DNA of 64,000 nt from Salipaludibacillus daqingensis (GCF_029891575.1 NZ_JARZHF010000001.1:124001-188000); one strand, 5' to 3'. Shown: positions 25,632 to 34,999, numbered from the stretch's first letter. Notes: a model not told the origin generated them from the letters alone. Translations and numbers: made by a program.

Positions 25632-27205
25632 GTTTGTTCTCGAAGTCGTTGCTCATAGGAATACCATAAATATCCACGTTCTATTTGTTCGCCACTTATA
25701 TGGCGTAACGAAAACGTCTTTCCAACCATACTTGTAAGAACAGCAACATGAATTGTATACAAGTTGTCTAGTTTCTGAAGAACATTTTGAGAAGACTCTA
25801 CATCTTGAATTCTTCTCTTCGGTAAAAACACTTCCGTTTTCGCAATTACTCTTGATTTAATGCATAAAAAATCTTCCACTTGTGAAATACCTGCCGAGCG
25901 ATATTGAATGTAACCAAGTCCACCACCCAGAGCAGGTAATAAAAAGGCGATCCACCCATATGGAATAAAGTATGTGGCCACTCCAGCTATTATTAGGGAA
26001 GGTACGATAAGTTTAATCATGTACCTGCGCAAGCTCTCCTTAGGTAATCCTTCATATTCAGGTATAAATGAAAACTCAGGAACAATCTCATCAAGAATCC
26101 CTTGAATTTCCTTACGTTTACAAAGAGGAGTTAAAATCGTCGATAAATCCTCTTCTTTCGTCCCACCCCCTGCACTTTCAACGTAAATGGATACGTAATT
26201 AAACATTTGTCGAATGGGGGTTTGCACAATTCTAACTGCGGTAATCCTCTTAGCATTTAACGTCAATTGCCGCTGTTCTAATACGCCTCTAGAAATATGA
26301 ATATCATTTTCTCGCTTCGTTAAAGTAAAATAGCCATATTTAAGTATCGTACCAATTAAGGTGAACAACCATGCGGCAAAAAGAATCGATACGAGCATTC
26401 CACCTAACACTAAAATGCTTGAATGAATAAACCAGCCAATTAACTGGTCAAAAAGCCATTCAGGTAAGAACTGAGGAGCTTGTGAGACAATCGCTGCAAT
26501 AAATGTTGCCGCAATCCCAACGCCACTTGAAGTCAATGCTGCGATGATCAGCCTTTTTGAGCCGAGTGCCCATTCGAAATCAGGAGGGGTATCTTCCTCA
26601 TCAAATTCAACTTCTTCGATTCCTTCAGCATTTACACTATCATTTGCGGTATCTGCCTTTAATTCATCATTCAAAGGATTCAAGGTTGAATTTGTTTCAC
26701 CCTGTTCCGCCAAGAAGCCCTCATCCTCGTCTAGTTCCGTAGCATGAACTGTTGGCCTTTCATATTTTGTTAATAAATGTTTTTTAATAGCCAATGCTTC
26801 TTGTTTCTTCAATGCAACAATTCTAAACTCAGGTTCGCTTCCACCTCCCGCAGTTTCAATTCGAACTTCCACTAATCCAAACATCCGCTGAATCAATTTG
26901 GCGTTAATATCAATACTTTGAATGCGATCTTTTCGAATAAATCGATTCTTACGAAAAATTAACCCTTGTTTTATTTGTAATTCATCTTCCTTCAAAAAGT
27001 AATGGAATTTCCACCAGCTTATAAACCCATTACCTACGGAAAACAGTAATATGGCAGCGAAAAACAACAAATAAAAAATCGGACTTGCAGCTTGAGAAGA
27101 TTGACCAAATATAAACACAGCAATTAACGTAATGATCATTTGTTTTAAGTTTGATAAAAAGCTAATAAATATTGCAGCTGGATGTTGTCGCTTCCACTCA
27201 TTCAT
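25598..27205 (-). CDS. ydbT: YdbT-type membrane protein with bacterial PH domains
   Basis: A 535-residue membrane protein with repeated bacterial PH (bPH2) domains. Two matching blocks (RKDRIQSIDINAKLIQRMFGLVEVRIETAGGG and LNAKRITAVRIVQTPIRQMFNYVSIYVESAGGG) and a third near the C-terminus (LPKRRIQDVESSQNVLQ) follow pairs of transmembrane helices. An acidic insertion separates the first two units. It overlaps ydbS by eight bases, as in B. subtilis. YdbS/YdbT have been linked to resistance to certain bacteriocins; the mechanism here is unknown. Confidence 0.88.
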   Translation of the reverse strand: MNEWKRQHPAAIFISFLSNLKQMIITLIAVFIFGQSSQAASPIFYLLFFAAILLFSVGNGFISWWKFHYFLKEDELQIKQGLIFRKNRFIRKDRIQSIDINAKLIQRMFGLVEVRIETAGGGSEPEFRIVALKKQEALAIKKHLLTKYERPTVHATELDEDEGFLAEQGETNSTLNPLNDELKADTANDSVNAEGIEEVEFDEEDTPPDFEWALGSKRLIIAALTSSGVGIAATFIAAIVSQAPQFLPEWLFDQLIGWFIHSSILVLGGMLVSILFAAWLFTLIGTILKYGYFTLTKRENDIHISRGVLEQRQLTLNAKRITAVRIVQTPIRQMFNYVSIYVESAGGGTKEEDLSTILTPLCKRKEIQGILDEIVPEFSFIPEYEGLPKESLRRYMIKLIVPSLIIAGVATYFIPYGWIAFLLPALGGGLGYIQYRSAGISQVEDFLCIKSRVIAKTEVFLPKRRIQDVESSQNVLQKLDNLYTIHVAVLTSMVGKTFSLRHISGEQIERGYLWYSYEQRLREQTKKTSADHEES

Positions 27206-27677
27206 CAGGATCAGCTTCCCTTGCTAACTGAGCAATATGATCTCTCAGTGAATCTGCATTTTCTAATGTAAGACCTGGTATTTCGTGTGTTGTTGCTGCT
27301 GTTGATACTGTCACGGTAGCCAAATCATAATGACGTAAAATCGGCCCTTGTTTTGTGTCAACGTGCTGCACCCGTATCATTGGAATAATGACTCTTCTCA
27401 CAACAAAGACACCATACATTAATTCAATTTCATTTTCATAAATTTTGTAACGCCAGCGGCTCCATTGCAATTTTTGAATAATAAAGATATTGATAAAAGC
27501 GAGTAATAATATAATCGCAATGATAACAAATAATGGCCACACTGGCAGAGCAAAGATGAACCTTGCCCCCCAGTATGCAGCTGGAAAAATAACAAGGAGT
27601 ATCGAAGACAGAGCTGTGACTATTTTCCAAACTTTTAATGTTTTTTCGGCTAATGGTTGATCCGGTTTAGGTCTCAT
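27198..27677 (-). CDS. ydbS: YdbS-type PH domain membrane protein
   Basis: A 159-residue protein, the length of B. subtilis YdbS. Two transmembrane helices (about residues 15-60) precede one bPH2 domain with the RVQHVDTKQGPILRHYDLATVTVSTAA strand pattern. It presumably forms a membrane complex with YdbT, whose gene overlaps its end. The start follows AAAGGAG. Confidence 0.88.
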   Translation of the reverse strand: MRPKPDQPLAEKTLKVWKIVTALSSILLVIFPAAYWGARFIFALPVWPLFVIIAIILLLAFINIFIIQKLQWSRWRYKIYENEIELMYGVFVVRRVIIPMIRVQHVDTKQGPILRHYDLATVTVSTAATTHEIPGLTLENADSLRDHIAQLAREADPDE

Positions 27678-27706
27678 CTTTTTCTCCTTTATCTCTACAG
27701 TTGAGA

Positions 27707-27916
27707 TTAAACTTCCTCATCTACATAAATAATTTCAACACCGTTTTCTGTTAAATAATCTAAAACTGCTTTATTTAATTTTTCGTCTCTTAATAAACCG
27801 AGTGATGGAGCTAATTCTAACTCGTGAAGATGACCTCTTTCGGCATCTTCAATCAGTTCTAAAATTTCGATCATATTGTTATCTGTTAACACTTGAATCA
27901 TATTCTCACGATCCAT
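27707..27916 (-). CDS. Small protein resembling sigma-70 region 1.1
   Basis: A 69-residue acidic protein. Its C-terminal stretch LDYLTENGVEIIYVDEE resembles the end of region 1.1 of the housekeeping sigma factor in Bacillus (YEFLGEQGVELI in RpoD, recalled), and the preceding helices fit the same small fold; no other sigma region is present. Region 1.1 in RpoD blocks DNA binding by free sigma, so a stand-alone copy could modulate sigma or RNA polymerase. That is inference. GGAGG precedes the ATG, and the gene lies 29 bases before ydbS, so the three genes are probably one operon. Confidence 0.75.
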   Translation of the reverse strand: MDRENMIQVLTDNNMIEILELIEDAERGHLHELELAPSLGLLRDEKLNKAVLDYLTENGVEIIYVDEEV

Positions 27917-28058
27917 GACTTTACCTCCTTTTATGATGCTATTTGTATGCTATCATAGCTGATAAATATTTTCCATTTATTATAATAAATTATACGGTTT
28001 CACCTATTTGTTATCTAGATTACTTATACATAATCAAACTTCGTCTATCCCCAAATAT

Positions 28059-28097
28059 TAAAAACCAAGTTCCCTTTAATAGAAACTTGGTTTTTCA
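28059..28097 (-). terminator. Terminator of ypgR
   Basis: AAAACCAAGTT pairs with AACTTGGTTTT around a 12-base loop. The minus strand continues with T residues. It lies about 50 bases after the ypgR stop. Confidence 0.75.
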
Positions 28098-28144
28098 CGT
28101 TATTTTTGCTTTTTTCATTCATAGACCACAAATAATATTACATA

Positions 28145-29272
28145 CTACTTATCAAATGCTTCCGTCATTTGTTTCCAAACAGAACCTTTAGCTTCTTCTC
28201 CACCTTCAATTCTTGCAGAAGCGATTTTTGCTTGCATACTTACTTCAAACTCAGGATCCTCCTCTACTTTTTTCAGTGCCTCCAAAGCTGACTCATCTCC
28301 AACTTCATAGAGGAACATCGCCGCTCTCCAACGAACCAATTTACTAGGATCTTCTAAAGACTTAATCATCGCTGGAATCCCAGCAGTGCTTCCAATATCA
28401 GACATAGCATCACCAGCTGTACGTCTTACTGTAACTGTTTTGTCTTGCAATGCCGTTTCTAAATATGGAATCACAGCATCGTCTTCAATCATCCCTAAAT
28501 AAACAGTTGCGAGACGCCTTATCGAAGCTTTTTCATCTCCTAGTGCTTTTTCTAATACAGGTAGATCGTCTCGTTCAGGATTCATTTTTTCCAATGTAGC
28601 AAATCGTTTTTTCCAATCAGGTTCATCTAACATTTCTTCCGTTACTTTCAACCATTTCTTCTTTGGTTTTTCAAGAGTCAAACTATCATTATCATTTGTT
28701 GCCGCTTCCACTAGTTCCTTTAACCTTGTATCTGTAAATGTTGCTTGCAATTCTTCTGCAACGTCGTTCGCCACTTCATTCAATTCTCCGTAACGAGGTT
28801 TTTGTTCTTTCCACTTTCTAAGTAACACAACATTATCATCAGCTTTAGTCGATTTCGCTACCGCATCTATAAACCGTTCTGGCATTCCCACTCGTTCTTC
28901 TTTTTCACCATCACTTACTTTTACTTGCATTGGAATTCCTTTAAATTCTTGAATGCTTACTGTCACTTCTCCAAAATGTTCATCTACTTTATCTACCTGC
29001 TCTTCATCAACATCTTCACCAAAAACTTTTCGTACTTTTGGTAAAATAACTTGCCAATCTATTTTGGGATTACGTTCAACTGCTAGAAAATCAGCAACAT
29101 GATAAACCCCTTTTACTCCTTCTACTTCAAAAATTTCTTTTACAAACAGAGGAGCATCTTGTTTGTTTTTCACTGTATAATTATTTGCTTTCCCTGATTC
29201 TAGGGATTCATTTAGAGTAAACTTCATTGTATTTGGACTTGGTGTAGGCTCTACTGATATTATCTTCAACAT
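28145..29272 (-). CDS. ypgR: Virulence factor C family protein (Nfu N-terminal domain plus HEAT repeats)
   Basis: A 375-residue cytoplasmic protein matching the CvfC/YpgR family. Residues 1-90 are an Nfu/NifU N-terminal-like scaffold domain (VEPTPSPNTMKFTLNESL). The C-terminal 150 residues carry HEAT-like repeats of about 30 residues (VLEKALGDEKASIRRLATVYL, YLETALQDKTVTVRRTAGDAM, MIKSLEDPSKLVRWRAAMFL). In Staphylococcus the homologue affects virulence; the biochemical role is not settled. The start follows AAAGGGG. It is divergent from the phosphoesterase gene, with 140 bases between. Confidence 0.88.
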   Translation of the reverse strand: MLKIISVEPTPSPNTMKFTLNESLESGKANNYTVKNKQDAPLFVKEIFEVEGVKGVYHVADFLAVERNPKIDWQVILPKVRKVFGEDVDEEQVDKVDEHFGEVTVSIQEFKGIPMQVKVSDGEKEERVGMPERFIDAVAKSTKADDNVVLLRKWKEQKPRYGELNEVANDVAEELQATFTDTRLKELVEAATNDNDSLTLEKPKKKWLKVTEEMLDEPDWKKRFATLEKMNPERDDLPVLEKALGDEKASIRRLATVYLGMIEDDAVIPYLETALQDKTVTVRRTAGDAMSDIGSTAGIPAMIKSLEDPSKLVRWRAAMFLYEVGDESALEALKKVEEDPEFEVSMQAKIASARIEGGEEAKGSVWKQMTEAFDK

Positions 29273-29412
29273 TTTTACCCCTTTCCACTATCTTTATCGT
29301 CTTTATTTTATCGTACCATAAAGTATATTCGAACCCAATGAGCATGCTTAGTTCACAACAGCATTTGTATTTGGTAAAGTGGAGGAACAAATTAGAAATG
29401 GGGGTTCAATTT

Positions 29413-30144
29413 ATGAAGTTAGCTATTCTATCTGACATCCACGGTAACGAACAAGCCTTTAAGGCTGTATTGGAAGACATCTCTAAGAATAACGTTACAC
29501 ATGTCGCTATTCTCGGTGACATATCTTTTAGAGGAGCAAAGCCTAAGCAATGTCTTGATTTAGTAAGACAGATGAACGCCAAAGTTATTAAAGGAAATGC
29601 TGATGAGTGGATTGTACGTGGCGTTAGAAGTGGAGAAGTCCCAGAAAAAGCATTATCAATGATGCAAGCTGAGCAAGCATGGGCAAAAGCAAAACTTTCA
29701 GATGATGATTTGCTCTATTTGAATTCTTTACCAGAATCATTGGAAATCCCATTGTCTAACCAAACGCAACTATATGCTTGTCACGCTACACCTAACAGTT
29801 TGTTTGATATTATATCCGACCAAGCAACAAACGATGAATTCCAGCCTTTTGTCGAAGTAAATGAACGGGCTAGCTATTATGTGTATGGTCATATCCATCT
29901 ACCGTTTTCAAGGAGTTTTTCCGGAAAAAAAGTTATCAACACAGGGAGTGTTGGATTACCTTTTGACGGTGACCCTCGTGCTTCCTACCTTGTGTTTGAT
30001 CGAACGGAAAAGGACGTACACTTACAGTTTAGACGAGTCACATATGACGTGGAACAAGCTTGTAAAGATTTAGATGAAGAAGGTTATCCTGAATCCGCAA
30101 AAGATTTAATTAAAGGTATTTATCGAACGGCACAAAAACCATAA
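29413..30144 (+). CDS. Metallophosphoesterase family protein
   Basis: A 243-residue calcineurin-like phosphoesterase. The metal-binding motifs are present in order: LAILSDIHGN near residue 4, ILGDISFRG near residue 36, GNADEWI near residue 64, CHATPN and YGHIHLPF further on. It should hydrolyse a phosphodiester or phosphomonoester with two metal ions in the cytoplasm; the substrate is unknown. The start is the ATG at 29413 with GGGGG upstream; the longer frame has no ribosome site at its start. It is monocistronic. Confidence 0.85.
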   Translation: MKLAILSDIHGNEQAFKAVLEDISKNNVTHVAILGDISFRGAKPKQCLDLVRQMNAKVIKGNADEWIVRGVRSGEVPEKALSMMQAEQAWAKAKLSDDDLLYLNSLPESLEIPLSNQTQLYACHATPNSLFDIISDQATNDEFQPFVEVNERASYYVYGHIHLPFSRSFSGKKVINTGSVGLPFDGDPRASYLVFDRTEKDVHLQFRRVTYDVEQACKDLDEEGYPESAKDLIKGIYRTAQKP

Positions 30145-30172
30145 ATTTGGCTTCCTACTAAAAAATTGATTA

Positions 30173-30218
30173 CAAAAAAGCTGCACGCCATATACTCACA
30201 TATGACGTGCAGCCTTTC
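30173..30218. terminator. Terminator after the metallophosphoesterase gene
   Basis: GCTGCACGCCATAT pairs with ATATGACGTGCAGC (one wobble) around a six-base loop. Flanking A-runs and T-runs support a bidirectional terminator. Confidence 0.8.
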
Positions 30219-30296
30219 ATTTTTATGGCCTTACCTCTATTATCGTTCTAGGTTGACTTTTACAAATCAACAATAAGCTTTCACAAAACCATAATT

Positions 30297-30713
30297 TTAA
30301 ATTACTTCACCAATTTCCTTTAACATTTGCTGAAACGATGCTTTGTCATTGAATCTTCCAACTATCTCATGGTCTTTATTAAGTAAAAAAGAAGTAGGCA
30401 CAGACATGCACTGGTATGCGTCGTAAATTTTTGTCCCTTCATCTTTCACTACCGGAAAAGAAAAATTATTTTCTTTGTAATAAGATTCTCCTAATCCGTC
30501 ATTTGTTTCTCGTCCTGAAACATGGATCATAATCATTTCAAGATCGTTTGTATTCATCGACTTATATAATTGTTCTTTATTCGCTAAATCCCTTTGACAA
30601 TCTGGACACCAAGATACCCAAAATGTAAGTAAGAGGGCTTTTCCTTTGTAATCCTCGAGTGATCGAACCTCTTCAGAATGCATATCTTTTAATGAAAAAT
30701 TTGGTGCAACCAT
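30297..30713 (-). CDS. TlpA/ResA-like thiol-disulphide oxidoreductase domain protein
   Basis: A 138-residue redoxin with thioredoxin fold. The active site is WCPDC near residue 35, followed by the cis-proline region SVPTSFLL near residue 105. Relatives such as ResA act in cytochrome maturation, but they have an N-terminal membrane anchor that is absent here, so this protein is probably cytoplasmic. It follows a second thioredoxin-like gene by six bases and is translated from AAGGTGATG. Substrate unknown. Confidence 0.82.
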   Translation of the reverse strand: MVAPNFSLKDMHSEEVRSLEDYKGKALLLTFWVSWCPDCQRDLANKEQLYKSMNTNDLEMIMIHVSGRETNDGLGESYYKENNFSFPVVKDEGTKIYDAYQCMSVPTSFLLNKDHEIVGRFNDKASFQQMLKEIGEVI

Positions 30714-30719
30714 TATTCA

Positions 30720-31049
30720 TCACCTTTCATTTCTGATTGTTTGTTTGTTGTTTATAAATTCATAAACGGTTGAAACAGACTCAAATGCATATAATTTATC
30801 TACTACTTTATTATTGGAGAACTCTACTAGGCAAGGCACACTTTGGATTTCCCAAATAGGAGCTTCATCTTTGCATAAATTTAAATCCATTTCATAGACA
30901 AAATCATTTTCAATTACTTTTTCAACCATCGAAATAAAAGACCGCCCTAATTCACAAGTCCCGCATAAAGGTGCATAGAAAAAAACCCATGTTTGCTGTT
31001 CGGCTTCTATTTTACTCATAAGTTGCTCACGATTAGTGATTCGTTTCAT
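30720..31049 (-). CDS. Thioredoxin-like protein (CGTC active site)
   Basis: A 109-residue thioredoxin-fold protein with the active site LCGTC near residue 27 and a conserved SVPCLVEF region near residue 72, where the cis-proline lies. It resembles YtpP/YdbP-type Bacillus thioredoxin-like proteins. The ATG at 31049 has AGAGGTG at six bases; an earlier in-frame start at 31073 lacks a site. It forms an operon with the following redoxin gene. Confidence 0.82.
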   Translation of the reverse strand: MKRITNREQLMSKIEAEQQTWVFFYAPLCGTCELGRSFISMVEKVIENDFVYEMDLNLCKDEAPIWEIQSVPCLVEFSNNKVVDKLYAFESVSTVYEFINNKQTIRNER

Positions 31050-31106
31050 CGTTGTCACCTCTCTAGTTAACATTTATATTTTATCATAGCTTTTAAAACG
31101 ACAAAA

Positions 31107-31152
31107 GTAGTATGCATTTTTTAATTATTGTAGTATGCATTTTTTAATTATT
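31107..31152 (+). repeat. Exact tandem duplication of a 23-base unit
   Basis: The unit GTAGTATGCATTTTTTAATTATT occurs twice head to tail in the space upstream of the thioredoxin pair. It overlaps no gene and may lie in or near that operon's promoter. Confidence 0.85.
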
Positions 31153-31178
31153 TAGGAAAACAGTCGATGAAACGTCAC

Positions 31179-31221
31179 TAAAGATACCCTTACTTGAATC
31201 TTTCAAGTAAGGGTATCTTTG
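31179..31221 (-). terminator. Long perfect hairpin downstream of the SLC13 transporter
   Basis: An 18-bp perfect inverted repeat (AAAGATACCCTTACTTGA and its complement) lies about 110 bases after the transporter stop. The T-tract is short, but the stem is very stable and a terminator is the likeliest reading. Confidence 0.65.
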
Positions 31222-31328
31222 ATTCATTCCACTGACTATAGTATTCTCTTTTGGATAAATTACAACTTAAAGGTTGGAATGACACTTGTTTGGATTCGCT
31301 TTCCATTGATGAGCGTGCAGCCTATATT

Positions 31329-33185
31329 TTAAAAAGGAAAGAAAAACGGAATAGCGATCATCATGACGATAAACAAGATCATTTGTAATGGAACACCTAC
31401 TTTAATAAAGTCCATGAAGGTATAACCTCCTGCAGTCATCACTAACGCATTCGGGGGAGACGCCACAGGTGTTGCAAATGCCATGCTAGCTGCAACAGAA
31501 ACAGCAATCAAAAATGGGTATGGACTAACGCCCATTTGAACCGCTGTTGTAATTGCTATCGGAGCAAATAAAACAGCTGTTGCAGTATTGCTTATAAACT
31601 GGCTAAATAACATTGTAAAAAAGTAGAAACCTGCAACAACGGCAAGTGGTCCAAACTCCCCTAAAACATTAATCGATATATCTGAAAGATATTGCACCCC
31701 TCCTGTTTTTTCTAATGCCGCTGCCATTGGAAGCATACCTGCAATCAGTAAAACACTTTCCCAGTTGATTCTTGCATAAGCTTCATCCATATTACGTAAA
31801 CAGCCTGTTAACACCATTGCCATCGCTGCAATCATCACTGCTGTAACTGGTGCAACAATTTCTAACGTCATCATAATTAACATCATAAGCATGATTGCTG
31901 CAGCTATTGGTGCTTTCCCGTTTGCTTTTGCTTGAGAAGCTTGCTCAGCTGGTTGACCAACTACGACAACATCTTGGTATTCTTTTGAGATTAATTCAAT
32001 TTTACTCCAATTTCCCTGTACTAAAAGCGCATCGCCAAACTGCAGTTTCTCTTTACCCCAGTCTTGAAAAAAGTAGCGACCTTTTCTATTCATTCCGACA
32101 ATATTTAAACCGTATTTATCTCTGAAATCTAGGTCTTCCACCCTTTCATTTATAAACTTAGAGTGAGGTGTAAGAAGTAATTCTGCAACACCAAGCTCAG
32201 CATCAACAAGACTACCGTTAATTTCTCCTTCAGATTTTGGTTGAACAGTTAATCCGAAAGATTCTGCGAAGTCTTCCACTTTATCTATTGGTCCTTCTAT
32301 ATTAATGACGTCCCCTTTTTTCAATACAGTATTTGCCCCCGCAGGTTTTCTAATCTGTTTTGGTTGAAAAGTTCGTTTATCACGCCATTTTCTTTCAATA
32401 GTTAATATATAGATACCAAACCGGTTTGTTAACCTTAGTTCTTTTAATCTTTCACCAGTAATTTGATCATTATCTAACGGAATAGTAACTTGATAAATTT
32501 TATCATTCAATCCATACATTTTCATTAACTCACTAGGTGATGCTTCTGCAAAATCATCATCTCTTACGGCAACTCTTTCAGGAATTAACTTCCTACCAAA
32601 TAGAGCTAAAAAGATGATACCAACTATGAGAGCAACAAGTCCAATCGGTGTAAAATCAAAAAAACTTAATCTCTCATAACCATAGTCAGCTAACGTTTGG
32701 CTAGCGATCAAGTTAGGTGGCGTTCCAATGAGAGTCAACACTCCACCTAAGCTACTTGCAAATGCTATAGGCATTAGAAATCGAGAAGGACTTATTTTCA
32801 TCTTCATCGATACACTGATAATAACAGGCATGAGTACAGCAACTGTTCCAGTATTACTCATAAATGCGCTTAAAACCGCAACTAAAATCATCAACATAAT
32901 CAATAATAAAAATGGTCTTCCTTTCCCTAGTTTCACCGTCTTATTTCCTGCTGCTTCAGCTAATCCTGTTCGAAATATTCCAGCACCAACAATAAATAAT
33001 CCTGCAATCATAATCACAAGACTATTAGAAAAGCCACTAAGTGCCTCTTCCGTAGAAATTATTCCTAATAACAATAATGTGAGCATCGACAACAGTGCGA
33101 CTACATCCGAACGAAGCTTTCCCCATGCAAAAAAAATCGTCGTTACAATTAACACAATAAAAGTTAACAACAAGTCCAGGTTCAT
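31329..33185 (-). CDS. SLC13 family permease with two RCK-C (TrkA-C) domains
   Basis: A 618-residue transporter of the DASS/SLC13-type superfamily. Two halves of transmembrane helices flank a cytoplasmic region (about residues 200-410) with two TrkA-C domains (GERLKELRLTNRFGIYILTIER and NERVEDLDFRDKYGLNIVGMNR). Each half carries an SNT/SNTAT signature (AFMSNTGTVAVLMPV and QFISNTATAVLFAPI), the Na+ and substrate motifs of the family. Possible cargoes are sulphate, a dicarboxylate or another anion; sequence does not decide. The start follows GAGGTGAGG. It stands alone. Confidence 0.87.
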   Translation of the reverse strand: MNLDLLLTFIVLIVTTIFFAWGKLRSDVVALLSMLTLLLLGIISTEEALSGFSNSLVIMIAGLFIVGAGIFRTGLAEAAGNKTVKLGKGRPFLLLIMLMILVAVLSAFMSNTGTVAVLMPVIISVSMKMKISPSRFLMPIAFASSLGGVLTLIGTPPNLIASQTLADYGYERLSFFDFTPIGLVALIVGIIFLALFGRKLIPERVAVRDDDFAEASPSELMKMYGLNDKIYQVTIPLDNDQITGERLKELRLTNRFGIYILTIERKWRDKRTFQPKQIRKPAGANTVLKKGDVINIEGPIDKVEDFAESFGLTVQPKSEGEINGSLVDAELGVAELLLTPHSKFINERVEDLDFRDKYGLNIVGMNRKGRYFFQDWGKEKLQFGDALLVQGNWSKIELISKEYQDVVVVGQPAEQASQAKANGKAPIAAAIMLMMLIMMTLEIVAPVTAVMIAAMAMVLTGCLRNMDEAYARINWESVLLIAGMLPMAAALEKTGGVQYLSDISINVLGEFGPLAVVAGFYFFTMLFSQFISNTATAVLFAPIAITTAVQMGVSPYPFLIAVSVAASMAFATPVASPPNALVMTAGGYTFMDFIKVGVPLQMILFIVMMIAIPFFFPF

Positions 33186-33354
33186 TTACCTCACCTCAGC
33201 ATGATAATGACTTAAAAATTTATGTGAATGTTTTCACAATAAAACAGAAGAAAAAAGGGTTATCCCCATTTTTCAAATGAAATACCCATATAATGTTATT
33301 ATATATCATGTAAGGTATAAGGAGTACAAAAACTATTGAATTATTATGAACGTT

Positions 33355-33975
33355 TCATTTTATTTCTTTCAGCACAGCTCGTAATGGAGAGCCATCTCCA
33401 TCTTTTAATTTTAATGGAAGAGCGATTAGTTCATAAATGTTTGGGACGACGTCGGATAGATCAACTCCTTCAAGAATATAAATCCCTTCCACTCGAAACG
33501 CATGGTGAGCTAACAACTCTTTGCTCGTTAATGGATCTACAGATGGAGCATCCGTTCCAATTAAACCTACACCCATTTGCTTTAATATTCGCGGAACATT
33601 TTCAGAAAAAATTGGGAAATTCTCATAACTATGGCCTTCCTTATTTACTGTCGTTTTGAACAAAATTTTTTTTACACCATTAAGATTAAGGTTTTCTACG
33701 ATTGACTCATCAATCCAATCAACTCCTACTGCATCAACAACTAAACATTCTCCGCAAACGGCATCTATTGGAATTTCATCAATCTTTTGCCCACTTTTAT
33801 CGTAATGATAAGGCGCGTCTAGATGGGTTCCTGTGTGAGTACTCATCTCAATTTTCCCGACATTTACACTATCCCCATTTGTGATCGACATTGTCGATTT
33901 ATATGAGAAAGGCGAATCTCCGGGCCAAACATTCATTGATTCCGATAAAGTCTTCGTAATATCTATGTAAGACAT
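33355..33975 (-). CDS. Cyclase family protein (KynB-like metal-dependent hydrolase)
   Basis: A 206-residue protein of the arylformamidase/cyclase family. The metal-binding motif HTGTHLDAPYH is near residue 47, and further conserved parts are LIGTDAPSVDPL near residue 138 and ILEGVDLSDV near residue 167. Members hydrolyse N-formylkynurenine or other amides; no other kynurenine gene is near, so the substrate is open. GGAGG precedes the ATG. Confidence 0.84.
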   Translation of the reverse strand: MSYIDITKTLSESMNVWPGDSPFSYKSTMSITNGDSVNVGKIEMSTHTGTHLDAPYHYDKSGQKIDEIPIDAVCGECLVVDAVGVDWIDESIVENLNLNGVKKILFKTTVNKEGHSYENFPIFSENVPRILKQMGVGLIGTDAPSVDPLTSKELLAHHAFRVEGIYILEGVDLSDVVPNIYELIALPLKLKDGDGSPLRAVLKEIK

Positions 33976-34007
33976 CTTCTCATCCTCCTGAGTTTCCTAA
34001 TGATAAT

Positions 34008-34036
34008 CGAAGCCTCTGCATATGCAGAGGCTTTTA
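34008..34036. terminator. Short GC-rich hairpin between two minus-strand genes
   Basis: AGCCTCTGCATATGCAGAGGCT is a perfect palindrome followed by TTTT on the plus strand but not on the minus strand, where the flanking genes lie. It may act as a weak terminator or mRNA stabiliser. Confidence 0.45.
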
Positions 34037-34044
34037 TAACTTAT

Positions 34045-34239
34045 TTATTTATTTCTTTCTAACTGTGTCTCCGACCATTCATATAATTGACGTGCTAACT
34101 CATCTACATCCACATCTAATGAATACCCGATGTGAAATTCTTTTTTTTCATTGTCATTTAATCGATAATACGTGTTTTTTAACTCTTGACTCATGTGAGC
34201 AACTTCTTCTAATTTCTTGCGAATCACTTGTAATTCCAT
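34045..34239 (-). CDS. Small helical protein, unknown
   Basis: A 64-residue charged protein, largely helical (VIRKKLEEVAHMSQELKNTYYRL), with no membrane segment. I do not recognise it. The ATG at 34239 is preceded by GGAGGGATATTC; the frame extends upstream to 34284 without a ribosome site. It follows the nicotinamidase gene by about 50 bases. Confidence 0.7.
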   Translation of the reverse strand: MELQVIRKKLEEVAHMSQELKNTYYRLNDNEKKEFHIGYSLDVDVDELARQLYEWSETQLERNK

Positions 34240-34290
34240 GAATATCCCTCCTGTATAGTAAATACCCAATATACAAGGATTCAATCTTAT

Positions 34291-34863
34291 TTATTTTACT
34301 TCTACCCATTTTTCTACTACTTTAGCTCCCAATGTTTGAGAAAAATGTTCTAAAGCCCACTCGTGCCCAGCTGGATTAAAACTTTCCACAGCATCAGCAT
34401 GAATCGTAATCGAAAATCCTTTATTATAAGCATCGATAGCTGTATGAAGGACGCAAATATCGGTACAGACGCCAACAAGATGAACTTCTTGAATATTTCT
34501 TTCCCTTAATTTTATTTCAAGATTAGTACCTGCAAAAGCACTATAACGAGTTTTATCCATCCACTCGTATTTCGTCGTTCCATCGTACGTCAATTCATCA
34601 ACAAACTGTCCTAATTGACCATAAAGGGCTCTACCTTTTGTGCCAATAATATTGTGGGCTGGGAAAAGTTTAGATTCTGGATGATAGGTATCGTCTTCTT
34701 CGTGAGCATCTACTGCGAATACGATCAGATCTTCTGTGTCTAAAAATAGTTTTGTTAATTCTGTAAGCCTCTCATCAATCGATTGTCCACGTTCGCCGCA
34801 TGTTAATCTTCCGTCATCAGCTACAAAATCATAAGTATAGTCAATTACTATAAGCGCCTTCAT
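34291..34863 (-). CDS. pncA: Nicotinamidase/isochorismatase-family cysteine hydrolase
   Basis: A 190-residue cysteine hydrolase resembling Bacillus PncA/YueJ, which converts nicotinamide to nicotinic acid in NAD salvage. The expected Asp in VIDYTYDFV, Lys in DKTRYSAF and Cys in GVCTDICVLH form the catalytic triad, and VDAHEEDDTYHPES supplies metal-binding residues. The start follows GGGGAGG. Assignment within the isochorismatase superfamily is by motif pattern, so another amidase activity is possible. Confidence 0.83.
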   Translation of the reverse strand: MKALIVIDYTYDFVADDGRLTCGERGQSIDERLTELTKLFLDTEDLIVFAVDAHEEDDTYHPESKLFPAHNIIGTKGRALYGQLGQFVDELTYDGTTKYEWMDKTRYSAFAGTNLEIKLRERNIQEVHLVGVCTDICVLHTAIDAYNKGFSITIHADAVESFNPAGHEWALEHFSQTLGAKVVEKWVEVK

Positions 34864-34999
34864 AAATAGATCCTCCCCATTATTCTTATTTCTTCTATTG
34901 TATCATCTTGATCTTCACTAATTCTTTTGAAAGATTATTTTTTTTCTGAATGTTATCGTATATACTTAAAGTACATTTGGAAATGAAAGGGGATTTTTT

